The notes: generated by a model from the sequence alone, not told the origin. A stretch of 7,303 nt of DNA from Actinomycetes bacterium (GCA_030425745.1 JAUHZW010000106.1:1-7303), one strand, 5' to 3'. Shown: positions 1 through 6,690, numbered from the stretch's first letter. Translations and numbers: made by a program.

Positions 1-222
1 GAGGTCACCCCCGACCACAACGCGCTGCTGGGAGAGTCGCCGGCCGTCTCACGCTTCCTGTACGCCTGCGGGTTCTCCGGTCATGGCTTCCTGCAGGCTC
101 CCGCGGTCGGAGAGGTCATCCGGGATCGCTACCTCGGCCGTGAGCCGGCGGTCGATGTCACCGGGTTCGACGGCGGGCGGTTCGCGACGGGCCACCATCG
201 CGGAGAGGTGAACATCGTCTGA
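1..222 (+). CDS. FAD-dependent oxidoreductase, DAO family (C-terminal 73 residues only)
   Basis: Reading frame 1 is open from the first base to a TGA at 220-222, so the gene starts outside the window. The visible tail has TPDHNALLGESP (residues 3-14) and then a GFSGHGF segment (residues 24-30) followed by LQAPAVGEVIRD. This is the usual end of DAO-fold enzymes such as sarcosine oxidase beta subunits and related amine or amino-acid oxidases: a 'TPD..P..G' strand, then a glycine-rich G-[FY]-S-G-H-G-[FM] loop that closes over the FAD, then a helix. The enzyme would oxidise an amine or amino acid using FAD in the cytoplasm. The substrate cannot be read from this fragment, because the N-terminal Rossmann GxGxxG and the substrate-binding region are missing. 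It converges on ogt, with 28 bp between the two stop codons. Family assignment is confident; the specific enzyme is unknown. Confidence 0.8.
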   Translation, partial: EVTPDHNALLGESPAVSRFLYACGFSGHGFLQAPAVGEVIRDRYLGREPAVDVTGFDGGRFATGHHRGEVNIV

Positions 223-250
223 CGGAGCGGCCGCCGTGACCGACATCCCA

Positions 251-787
251 TTACAGGAGCACGCCCTCGTGCTCGAGCAGCGTCACCTTGATATCGACCC
301 CATATCCGTAGCCGCCGATGCCGTTGCTCGCGACCACCCGGTGGCACGGCACGAAGGGGGCGACGAGGTTGATGGCACAGGCCGTCCCGGCAGCTCGCGA
401 GGCGCGTCCGTTGCCCGCTCGGCGTGCGAGGCCGGCATAGGTGTCGACACTCCCAGCGCGGATCGTGCGCATGGCCTGCCACACCTGCTGCTGGAACGAG
501 CCGCCGGGCTGGACGACGGACACCTCGTCGAGGGCCGACAGGTCGCCGTCGGCGTACCGCTGCATGACGTCGTCGATCTCGGGCACCCGGGTGCGGGGGT
601 GGACGCGCCGGCCCTCGGGCAGGCGCCCGGACTCCTCCCGCAGATCCCGGAACGTCCCGAGCACCACAGCGCCGTAGGGCTCAGGGCCGTGGTCACCGAT
701 GGCATGCGGGTCGACCACCACGGTGAGGGCACCGACCGGTGTCGGGTACGTCGCGGCGAGGAGATCGCCCACGTCCCGGCCAGCCAT
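251..787 (-). CDS. ogt: Methylated-DNA--protein-cysteine methyltransferase (O6-alkylguanine-DNA alkyltransferase)
   Basis: This suicide repair protein (178 aa) takes the methyl group from O6-methylguanine or O4-methylthymine in DNA onto its own cysteine. The active-site motif PCHRV is at residues 147-151, with acceptor Cys148. The hinge Asn (N140) lies eight residues before it. The preceding TYAGLARRAG and SRAAGTA segments match the DNA-binding helix and arginine-finger region, and GYGYG plus LLEHEG close the domain. The N-terminal ~85 residues are the poorly conserved RNase H-like domain of Ogt-type proteins; there is no Ada regulatory domain. The ATG at 787 gives a normal length. Its Shine-Dalgarno is weak (AGGG, 12 nt upstream, within the end of aroG). 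Only 8 bp separate it from the aroG stop, so it is probably the second gene of an aroG-ogt transcript and translationally coupled. No strong terminator is visible between its stop and the converging oxidoreductase gene. Confidence 0.93.
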   Translation of the reverse strand: MAGRDVGDLLAATYPTPVGALTVVVDPHAIGDHGPEPYGAVVLGTFRDLREESGRLPEGRRVHPRTRVPEIDDVMQRYADGDLSALDEVSVVQPGGSFQQQVWQAMRTIRAGSVDTYAGLARRAGNGRASRAAGTACAINLVAPFVPCHRVVASNGIGGYGYGVDIKVTLLEHEGVLL

Positions 788-795
788 CCGCCCGG

Positions 796-2136
796 CTAGC
801 CCTGTCGCTGCCGAAGCATCAGCATGTCAGCGACGAGGAACGCCAGCTCCAGGCTCTGCTCCCGGTTCAGGCGCGGATCGCACGCGGTCTCGTAGCGCTG
901 ACCGAGATCGTCCTCGAGGACGCCGCCGGTGCCGCCGACGCATTCGGTGACGTCGTCACCGGTCAACTCGACGTGCAGGCCACCGGGGATGGTGCCGAGA
1001 TTGCGATGGACCTCGAAGAAGCCCTCGACCTCGGACACCACATCGTCGAAGACCCGGGTCTTGTGGCCGGTGAGCGCCTCACGCGTGTTGCCGTGCATCG
1101 GGTCGCAGACCCAGACGACCGGGACGCCGCTGGCGTCGACCTTCTGCACGATGCTGGGGAGAGCATCGCGGACCTTGCCCGCGCCCATGCGGGAGATGAG
1201 CGTCAGTCGGCCGGGAACGCGATTGGGGTTCAAGACCTCGCACATCCGCGCGACGTCGTCCGGCGAGGCCGTGGGACCGATCTTCACGCCGACGGGGTTC
1301 TGGATCGTCGAGGCGAAGTGCACGTGCGCACCGTCGAGCTGGCGGGTGCGCTCACCGATCCAGACGAAGTGACCGGAGACGTCGTAGGGAAGTCCCGTGC
1401 GGGAGTCGATCCGGGTGAGGGCACGCTCGTAGTGGATCGAGAGCGCCTCGTGCGCGGCGAAGAACTCGACCCGCTGGAGGGCCTCCGCGTCAGCACCGAT
1501 GGCCCGCATGAACGCCAGCGCACGGTCGATGTCGGAGGCCACCGCCTCGTATCGCTGGCCGGCCACCGAGTCCCGGACGAAGTCCTGGTTCCACGCGTGC
1601 ACCTGACGGAGGTCGGCGTAGCCGCCCTGGGTGAAGGCGCGCACGAGGTTCAGGGCCGCACTCGATGCGTGGTAAGTCTGGACGAGGCGCCCGGGGTCGG
1701 GGGTGCGGCTGGCGGCGTCGAAGGGCAGGGCGTTGACGGCGTCACCGAAGTAGGACGTCAGCTCCACACCGTCGCGTGTCTCGGTGAGCTTGGAGCGGGG
1801 CTTGAAGTACTGACCGGCCACCCGACCGACCTTGACGACCGGCATGGATGCGGCGTATGTCAGCACGACGGACATCTGCAGGACCGTCTTCAGGCGCGCT
1901 CGGATGGAGTCGGCGTTGTTGGCCGCGAAGGTCTCCGCGCAGTCACCGCCCATGAGCACGAACGCCTCGCCCAGTGCAGCGTCGGCCAGACGCTGTGTCA
2001 GCTGGTCGCACTCGCCCGCGAAGACCAGGGGCGGCAGGGTCGCGAGCTCGTCCGTTGCGCGGGTGAGCTCGGCCTCATCGGGCCACGGCGGCTGCTGGGC
2101 CGCGGGGAGGTCGGGCCACACGAGGGACGTTGACAT
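796..2136 (-). CDS. aroG: Class II 3-deoxy-D-arabino-heptulosonate 7-phosphate (DAHP) synthase
   Basis: This enzyme catalyses the first step of the shikimate pathway: phosphoenolpyruvate plus erythrose-4-phosphate gives DAHP and phosphate. At 446 aa it has the length of class II (plant/Mycobacterium-type) enzymes. The metal ligands are visible: Cys66 in GGDCAETF, His348 in CDPMHGNT, Glu390 in HVELTG and Asp420 in CDPRLN. From memory, the M. tuberculosis AroG ligands are Cys87, His369, Glu411 and Asp441. All four differ by exactly 21, so the core appears collinear with no net insertion or deletion, and the N-terminus is about 21 residues shorter. PPLVFAGECDQL (35-46), VGRVAGQYFKPRS and GPTASPD are further family signatures. 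The ATG at 2136 has no Shine-Dalgarno, but TACGCT ends 7 nt before it, so a leaderless mRNA starting at the A of ATG is likely. In mycobacteria this family is feedback-inhibited by aromatic amino acids and can complex with chorismate mutase; neither property can be judged here. Confidence 0.96.
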   Translation of the reverse strand: MSTSLVWPDLPAAQQPPWPDEAELTRATDELATLPPLVFAGECDQLTQRLADAALGEAFVLMGGDCAETFAANNADSIRARLKTVLQMSVVLTYAASMPVVKVGRVAGQYFKPRSKLTETRDGVELTSYFGDAVNALPFDAASRTPDPGRLVQTYHASSAALNLVRAFTQGGYADLRQVHAWNQDFVRDSVAGQRYEAVASDIDRALAFMRAIGADAEALQRVEFFAAHEALSIHYERALTRIDSRTGLPYDVSGHFVWIGERTRQLDGAHVHFASTIQNPVGVKIGPTASPDDVARMCEVLNPNRVPGRLTLISRMGAGKVRDALPSIVQKVDASGVPVVWVCDPMHGNTREALTGHKTRVFDDVVSEVEGFFEVHRNLGTIPGGLHVELTGDDVTECVGGTGGVLEDDLGQRYETACDPRLNREQSLELAFLVADMLMLRQRQG

Positions 2137-2143
2137 GGCGACA

Positions 2144-2171
2144 AGCGTAGGGCACGCCCCACGACCGTCAG
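2144..2171 (-). promoter_or_regulatory. Predicted aroG promoter giving a leaderless transcript
   Basis: On the minus strand, CTGACG (2171-2166; shares TGAC with the -35 consensus) is followed by a 16-nt spacer and TACGCT (2149-2144; TAnnnT -10 type). The A of the aroG ATG lies 8 nt after the last T of the hexamer, where a transcription start is expected. No purine-rich Shine-Dalgarno lies before the ATG, which fits leaderless initiation, common in actinobacteria. The spacer is formed by one arm of the hairpin at 2150-2193. The same TACGCT occurs at the equivalent position before glpK. The -10 reading is reasonable; the -35 is weaker. Confidence 0.55.
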
Positions 2172-2193
2172 GAGTGACGGGTGGGGCGTGCCC
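2150..2193 (-). terminator. Large hairpin between pfkA and aroG, probable pfkA terminator
   Basis: GGGCACGCCCCAC (2150-2162) and GTGGGGCGTGCCC (2181-2193) are perfect 13-bp inverted repeats. After a 2-nt bulge (2163-2164), CCGTCA (2165-2170) pairs with TGACGG (2175-2180) around a 4-nt loop. The total is 19 bp of nearly continuous, GC-rich stem. It begins 17 nt after the pfkA stop in the pfkA reading direction, where a terminator is expected. There is no following U-tract, which is common for actinobacterial hairpin terminators but lowers certainty. Each 13-bp arm also contains its own small palindrome, GGGC-AC-GCCC and GGGC-GT-GCCC, so a protein-binding operator is an alternative or additional role. 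Confidence 0.7.
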
Positions 2194-2209
2194 GGAAAGC
2201 GTCCTCGGC

Positions 2210-3235
<1,026 letters not shown>

Positions 3236-3245
3236 GGGTCATGCA

Positions 3246-3250
3246 CTCCT
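3246..3250 (-). promoter_or_regulatory. pfkA ribosome binding site
   Basis: AGGAG on the minus strand lies 10 nt before the ATG at 3235. An out-of-frame ATG at 3242-3240 sits between them. The site is closer to that ATG, but the reading frame from 3235 gives the conserved MRVGVLTGGGD start of phosphofructokinases, so 3235 is the real start. Confidence 0.7.
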
Positions 3251-3305
3251 CTCGATCGGGGCTCGTGACCCCCTCGTTCACACCGGGCCGACCCCGGCAT
3301 GATCG

Positions 3306-3334
3306 AGCCTAGCCGCCCCTGCAAACGCTGTCAT
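3306..3334 (-). promoter_or_regulatory. Predicted pfkA promoter
   Basis: On the minus strand, ATGACA (3334-3329; 5 of 6 matches to TTGACA) is followed by exactly 17 nt and then TAGGCT (3311-3306; TAnnnT type). The expected start is near 3299, giving a leader of about 64 nt that includes the AGGAG at 3250-3246. The leader also has a short 5-bp stem (3283-3287 with 3293-3297), too weak to call a switch. The -35 lies inside the spacer of the divergent glpK promoter. Confidence 0.6.
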
Positions 3335-3345
3335 GTGGCTACGCT
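3319..3345 (+). promoter_or_regulatory. Predicted glpK promoter giving a leaderless transcript
   Basis: TACGCT at 3340-3345 ends 6 nt before the GTG start at 3352, so transcription could begin at or next to the start codon. No Shine-Dalgarno precedes the GTG. The -35 is poor: CTGCAA at 3319-3324 with a 15-nt spacer is the best match, and an activator may be needed. The hexamer is identical to the one before aroG. Confidence 0.5.
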
Positions 3346-3351
3346 CGGTGC

Positions 3352-4875
3352 GTGTCCAGCCTCCATGCGCCGACTCTTCTCGCCATCGACGCGGGCACCA
3401 CCGGAGTCACCGCCCTGCTCATCGACGCCAGCAGCCGCATCACCGCCCGCGGCTACCGCGAGTTTCCGCAGCACTTCCCCCGCGAGGGATGGGTCGAGCA
3501 CGACCTCGGGGAGATCTGGGCGGCCACGATCGACGCGACGCAGGAGGCTCTGGAGCAGCACCGCACCGCCGGTGGGCGGATCGACGATCTCGTCGCCGTC
3601 GGCATCACCAACCAGCGCGAGACGGTCTGCCTGTGGGATCGCGAGACCCTCGGGGCGCCGCGCCGCGCGATCGTGTGGCAGGACCGCCGCACGGCCGACC
3701 TGTGCGAGTCGCTCATCGAGGACGGCCACGAGGATCTGGTCCACGAGCGGACCGGGCTGCGCCTCGACCCGTACTTCTCGGGCAGCAAGCTCGCCTGGCT
3801 CGCCGCGAACGAACCCCACGTCTGGGCCGGAGTCGAGTCCGGACGCACCGCGGTCGGCACCGTCGACTCCTACCTCGTCGCCCGCATGAGCCGGGGCCTG
3901 TGGCACATCACCGATGCCACCAACGCCTCACGGACCCTGCTCTACGACATCCGCGAAGGCACCTGGGACGAGCGGCTCTGCGGCCTCTTCGGGGTGCCCG
4001 TCGATGCGCTTCCGGAGGTCGTCCCGTCCTACAGCTCCCCGAGCCGGGGGCCGTTGGCCCGCACCGACCCCAGCGTGTTCTGCGGACTGAACCTGCCGAT
4101 CACCGGGATCGCGGGAGACCAGCAGTCCGCGCTCGTCGGCCAGGCCGGCTTCACGGCCGGAGCGGCCAAGTGCACGTACGGCACCGGGTCCTTCCTGCTC
4201 GTCCACACCGGTGAGGAGCCACGCTTCTCCTCCCACGGCCTGCTCACCACCGTGGCCCTGGAGCATCCGGACGGGCGCCGGGACTTCGCTCTCGAGGGAG
4301 CCGTCTTCGTCACGGGCGCGGCCGTGCAATGGCTGCGGGACGGCCTGGGCATCATCGACTCCGCCGCGCAGATCGAGGCGCTGGCGGCCAGCGTCCCCGA
4401 CAGCGGCGGGGTGGTCTTCGTCCCCGCTCTCACCGGTCTGGGGGCCCCGGAATGGGACCCCACCGCCCGCGGCCTGGTCATCGGGATCACCCGCGGGACC
4501 ACGAGGGCGCATCTGGCCCGCGCGACCCTCGAGGCCATCGCGTTCGAGGTGCGTGACGTCGTCGATCTCATGGCCCGCGAGGGCGGCGTCGCGCTGGAGC
4601 GGCTCGCGATCGACGGCGGCGCTGCCGCGAACGATCTGCTCTGCCAGATCCAGGCCGACACAGTGCGCCTGACGGTCGACCGCTCGGCCGAGTTGCAGAC
4701 GACCGGTCTGGGCGCGGCCTTCCTCGCCGGCCTCGGGGCCGGGGTGTGGGACTCCCCGGCCGCGCTCGCCGATACCCGACGCTCCTCGGGCACCTTCACC
4801 CCAGGCCCCCTCGATCCGCGCGGCCACGAGCGGTGGCGTGAGGCCGTGGCGCGCAGCCGCCACTGGGCCGACTAG
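3352..4875 (+). CDS. glpK: Glycerol kinase, FGGY family
   Basis: This enzyme phosphorylates glycerol to sn-glycerol-3-phosphate with ATP in the cytoplasm. At 507 aa it has the usual length. Glycerol-binding residues of E. coli GlpK (R83, E84, W103, Y135, D245, Q246, F270) are all present as R89, E90 (TNQRET), W109 (VWQDRR), Y141 (DPYFSG), catalytic D256 and Q257 (GIAGDQQ) and F281 (YGTGSF). ATP-site segments LEGAVF, TGLGAPEWDP and DGGAAAN are also intact. Two differences stand out. The N-terminal phosphate loop is DAGTTG rather than the common DQGTTS, and the GKGGTR loop that binds the inhibitor fructose-1,6-bisphosphate in E. coli is absent (residues ~229-248). The GTG at 3352 is the only ATG/GTG/TTG start between the upstream stop at 3310 and the conserved LLAIDAGTTG, and it fits a leaderless start. 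No glpF or glpD is adjacent, so this may be one of several GlpK copies in the genome. Confidence 0.95.
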   Translation: MSSLHAPTLLAIDAGTTGVTALLIDASSRITARGYREFPQHFPREGWVEHDLGEIWAATIDATQEALEQHRTAGGRIDDLVAVGITNQRETVCLWDRETLGAPRRAIVWQDRRTADLCESLIEDGHEDLVHERTGLRLDPYFSGSKLAWLAANEPHVWAGVESGRTAVGTVDSYLVARMSRGLWHITDATNASRTLLYDIREGTWDERLCGLFGVPVDALPEVVPSYSSPSRGPLARTDPSVFCGLNLPITGIAGDQQSALVGQAGFTAGAAKCTYGTGSFLLVHTGEEPRFSSHGLLTTVALEHPDGRRDFALEGAVFVTGAAVQWLRDGLGIIDSAAQIEALAASVPDSGGVVFVPALTGLGAPEWDPTARGLVIGITRGTTRAHLARATLEAIAFEVRDVVDLMAREGGVALERLAIDGGAAANDLLCQIQADTVRLTVDRSAELQTTGLGAAFLAGLGAGVWDSPAALADTRRSSGTFTPGPLDPRGHERWREAVARSRHWAD

Positions 4876-4877
4876 GA
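4874..4877 (+). promoter_or_regulatory. Ribosome binding site overlapping the glpK stop codon
   Basis: AGGA begins inside the glpK TAG (4873-4875) and lies 7 nt before the GTG at 4885. This decides the start of the membrane protein and suggests that ribosomes ending glpK re-initiate there. Confidence 0.5.
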
Positions 4878-4884
4878 CGATCGC

Positions 4885-5880
4885 GTGGACAACCGCAGAC
4901 GCGCCTCGGTGATGGTCGGGATCACCGTCCTGCTCGCCCTCGCCTTCGTCCCGGGCCTGGTGATCACCTCGCTCGGCTATCCCGTTCTCACCAGCGTCGC
5001 CACTCTCGCCGCCCTGGGCGCACTGGTCCCCGCGCTGCTCGCCCCGCGATCGATCGCCATCGCCGCAGCGGCCCTCACCGTCGTGCTGTCCGGCCTCACG
5101 GCTTCGGCCGCGACCTCACCGTGGCTGGCGGCCCTTGTGCTCGCTGCCACCGGAGCTCTCGTCGGCGCGGCATCCATCCGGGATGCCTCAGGCCCGCTGG
5201 TCGTCGCCGCCATCGGCATCGTGTTCCTCGTGGCCGAGCCCCCGCCACTGGCCGACGTCGGAGCCGGTCCCGGGTGGACGCTCGCCCTCTCGACCGCCGG
5301 TGCTGCCGCGTGGGGCCTGCTCGCCGGCCTGTTCATCCGCTGGCGTCGTCCGCCGACGCGCGAGCCGGGCGATCCCGCGTCACGGGCCCGGGTCTGGGCC
5401 TTCTCCGCCACCCTCGCTGTCGTGCTGGGCGTCAGCGGATTCTTCGTCGTCTCCCTCGACCTCGGTCACGGCGGCGGATGGTTCCTCATGACCTTCCTGA
5501 TCATCCTGCAGCCCTACCTGCAGGATGCGTGGAAGCTGACCATCGAGCGGGCGCTGGGCACCGTGGGCGGCGTCGTCCTGGCAATGGTGCTCTACGCGCT
5601 GCTCCAGGACCTGCCCGTCGCCCTGTATGTGATCGCTGCGATCGCGATCATCGTGGCGCTGACCGTGCGCACCACGACCGATCGGCCCTACTGGCAGTAC
5701 GTCGTGGCACTGACCCCCGGAGTGGTGCTGCTGGAGGGCCTCGGCCGATCCGTCATCGACACGGCAGAGGCTCGTGTGGGGTTCACGCTGCTCGCCGCGG
5801 GCATCGCCGTGGCGATTGAGGCTGCGGCGCGGCCGCTCTACCGGCGCCGCGCGCTGCGCGCCGGCCAGACCCGGTACTAG
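4885..5880 (+). CDS. FUSC-family polytopic membrane protein
   Basis: This is a 331-residue integral membrane protein with roughly 10-12 hydrophobic segments. Six fall in the first half (about 9-30, 35-53, 56-74, 79-97, 103-118, 130-152). A basic cytoplasmic-type linker follows (RWRRPPTREPGDPASRAR, 152-169), then a second group from 169 to 314. The second half carries the FUSC-type signature: GGGWFLMTFLIILQPYLQDAW at about 196-216, running into KLTIERALGTVGG. This resembles fusaric-acid-resistance and YccS-like proteins, proposed efflux or permease proteins with largely unknown substrates. A basic tail (RPLYRRRALR) ends it. The GTG at 4885 lies 9 bp after the glpK stop, with AGGA (4874-4877) overlapping that stop, so it is probably co-transcribed and coupled to glpK. 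Its stop shares CTAG with plsC. The link to glycerol is unknown; family assignment is moderately sure, substrate unknown. Confidence 0.75.
   Translation: MDNRRRASVMVGITVLLALAFVPGLVITSLGYPVLTSVATLAALGALVPALLAPRSIAIAAAALTVVLSGLTASAATSPWLAALVLAATGALVGAASIRDASGPLVVAAIGIVFLVAEPPPLADVGAGPGWTLALSTAGAAAWGLLAGLFIRWRRPPTREPGDPASRARVWAFSATLAVVLGVSGFFVVSLDLGHGGGWFLMTFLIILQPYLQDAWKLTIERALGTVGGVVLAMVLYALLQDLPVALYVIAAIAIIVALTVRTTTDRPYWQYVVALTPGVVLLEGLGRSVIDTAEARVGFTLLAAGIAVAIEAAARPLYRRRALRAGQTRY
5841..5864 (-). terminator. Candidate hairpin beyond the plsC stop
   Basis: CCGGCGC (5841-5847) pairs with GCGCCGG (5858-5864) around a 10-nt loop. It starts 12 nt after the plsC stop in plsC orientation, but lies in the last codons of the opposing FUSC gene. 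There is no U-tract, and 7-bp GC stems are common by chance in this base composition. Confidence 0.3.
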
Positions 5881-6602
5881 TCGCCGGACCCCGGGACCAT
5901 CGAACGCGAGTCGACCGGGGATCCCTCGGCGATGAGCTCCTTGGCCCGGGTGGCATACATGTCGACGTACTCCTGGCCGGAGAGGGACATCAGCTCGTAC
6001 ATGACCTCATCGGTGATCGACCGGAGCACGAAGCGATCGTTCTCAAGGCCCTCGTATCGGGAGAAGTCCAGGGGCCGCCCGATCCGCACCCCGACGCGGC
6101 GCAGACTCGGTCGGACCTGCCCGGGCGGCTGGATCTCGTAGGTGTTGACCATGGCCACCGGAATGATCGGCACCTTGGCCTCCATGGCCATGCGGGCGAC
6201 GCCGGTCTTGCCGCGGTAGAGGGTGCCGTTCGGGGACCGGGTGCCCTCGGGATAGATGCCCAGCAGGCTGCCCTCCCCCAGGATCCGCAGGCCGGTGCGC
6301 AGGGCCGCCTCGGAGGCACGGCCACCCGATCGGTCCACCGGAACCTGGCCGACACCGGCGAAGAACCACTTTGTCAGCCGACCTTTGATCCCCGTGCCGG
6401 TGAAGTAGTCGCTCTTCGCGAGGAAGGTGATGTGACGCGGCACGACGAGCGGGAGGAAGAAGGAGTCGGAGAAGGACAGGTGGTTCGACGCGAAGATGGC
6501 CGGGCCATGCTGCGGAACGTTCTCCAGCCCCTCGACCCAGGGACGGAAGAGCACCCGGAGCCACGGCCCCACCAGCACGTGCTTGAGAATCCAGTACAGC
6601 AA
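5877..6602 (-). CDS. plsC: 1-acyl-sn-glycerol-3-phosphate acyltransferase (lysophosphatidate acyltransferase family)
   Basis: This 241-residue member of the PlsC (LPLAT) family transfers an acyl chain to lysophosphatidate to make phosphatidate at the inner face of the membrane. All four family blocks are visible: NHLSFSD with the catalytic H-x4-D (His41, Asp46); GQVPVDRSGG (Asp90, Arg91); YPEGTRS (Glu119-Arg122); and VPIIPVAM (144-151). The short hydrophobic N-terminus (LLYWILKHVLVGPWLRVLF) probably attaches it to the membrane. The start is TTG at 6602: a strong AAGGAGG lies 10 nt upstream, the protein then opens like its relatives, and any earlier start would run into the divergent esterase gene. 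It converges on the FUSC gene with a 4-bp overlap. The exact acyl acceptor is inferred from the family, since PlsC-like paralogues with other acceptors exist. Confidence 0.92.
   Translation of the reverse strand: MLYWILKHVLVGPWLRVLFRPWVEGLENVPQHGPAIFASNHLSFSDSFFLPLVVPRHITFLAKSDYFTGTGIKGRLTKWFFAGVGQVPVDRSGGRASEAALRTGLRILGEGSLLGIYPEGTRSPNGTLYRGKTGVARMAMEAKVPIIPVAMVNTYEIQPPGQVRPSLRRVGVRIGRPLDFSRYEGLENDRFVLRSITDEVMYELMSLSGQEYVDMYATRAKELIAEGSPVDSRSMVPGSGD
5881..5932 (+). terminator. Candidate stem-loop beyond the FUSC gene stop
   Basis: Directly after the TAG at 5878-5880, TCGCCG (5881-5886) pairs with CGGCGA (5927-5932), and inside it CCCCGG (5889-5894) pairs with CCGGGG (5915-5920), leaving a 20-nt loop. 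It lies within the 3' coding end of plsC on the other strand. There is no U-tract. The position fits a terminator, but the internal loop is unequal and chance pairing is possible. Confidence 0.3.
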
Positions 6603-6612
6603 CGGCGTCCTT

Positions 6613-6619
6613 CCTCCTT
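6613..6619 (-). promoter_or_regulatory. Strong ribosome binding site that fixes the plsC TTG start
   Basis: AAGGAGG on the minus strand, with 10 nt to the TTG at 6602. No ATG or GTG with a comparable site is in frame nearby. It decides the start, since the reading frame stays open far upstream. Confidence 0.75.
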
Positions 6620-6625
6620 GGTGGC

Positions 6626-6631
6626 AGACTA
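6626..6631 (-). promoter_or_regulatory. Possible plsC -10 element
   Basis: TAGTCT (TAnnnT type) on the minus strand in the 88-bp gap between plsC and the esterase gene. A start about 7 nt on would fall at the edge of the ribosome binding site, leaving a very short leader. No convincing -35 is found 16-18 nt upstream. I see no clear promoter for the esterase gene on the plus strand of this gap. Confidence 0.25.
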
Positions 6632-6677
6632 GTGGCGCGCGGCCCTCCACGTGCGGCACCCCAGCAACCGGCATGAC

Positions 6678-6682
6678 AGGAG
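6678..6682 (+). promoter_or_regulatory. Ribosome binding site of the esterase gene
   Basis: AGGAG lies 8 nt before the ATG at 6691, ideal spacing, and supports this start. Confidence 0.7.
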
Positions 6683-6690
6683 ATCCACCG

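Noticed and set aside
222..237. ACGG...CCGT around a GCGGCCGC-like core between the oxidoreductase and ogt as a bidirectional terminator
   Set aside because: The stem is only 4 bp and has no T-run on either side; this is not enough to call a terminator.
236..799. Plus-strand open frame opposite ogt
   Set aside because: It is a shadow of ogt, whose PCHRV active site and full domain are clear on the minus strand.
739..2133. Long plus-strand open frame (464 codons) opposite aroG
   Set aside because: Its product matches no family I recognise, while the opposite strand encodes a complete DAHP synthase with all metal ligands. Long antisense frames are expected at this base composition.
3240..3242. 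Alternative ATG for pfkA on the minus strand, better spaced from AGGAG
   Set aside because: It is out of frame with the conserved MRVGVLTGGGD start.
3265..3281. GTGA-N9-TCAC, resembling a CRP-family operator, in the pfkA leader
   Set aside because: CRP/FNR-type sites have a shorter spacer (N6 or N4 between the half-sites), and a 4-bp half-site match is expected by chance.
3251..3307. Inverted repeat CTCGATC / GATCGAG flanking the pfkA leader as a riboswitch or operator
   Set aside because: It is 7 bp with 43 nt between arms and no internal conserved structure that I recognise; probably chance.
3928..4863. Long minus-strand open frame opposite glpK
   Set aside because: It is low-complexity, rich in Arg, Gly and Ala, with no recognisable motif. 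The glpK frame is intact on the other strand.
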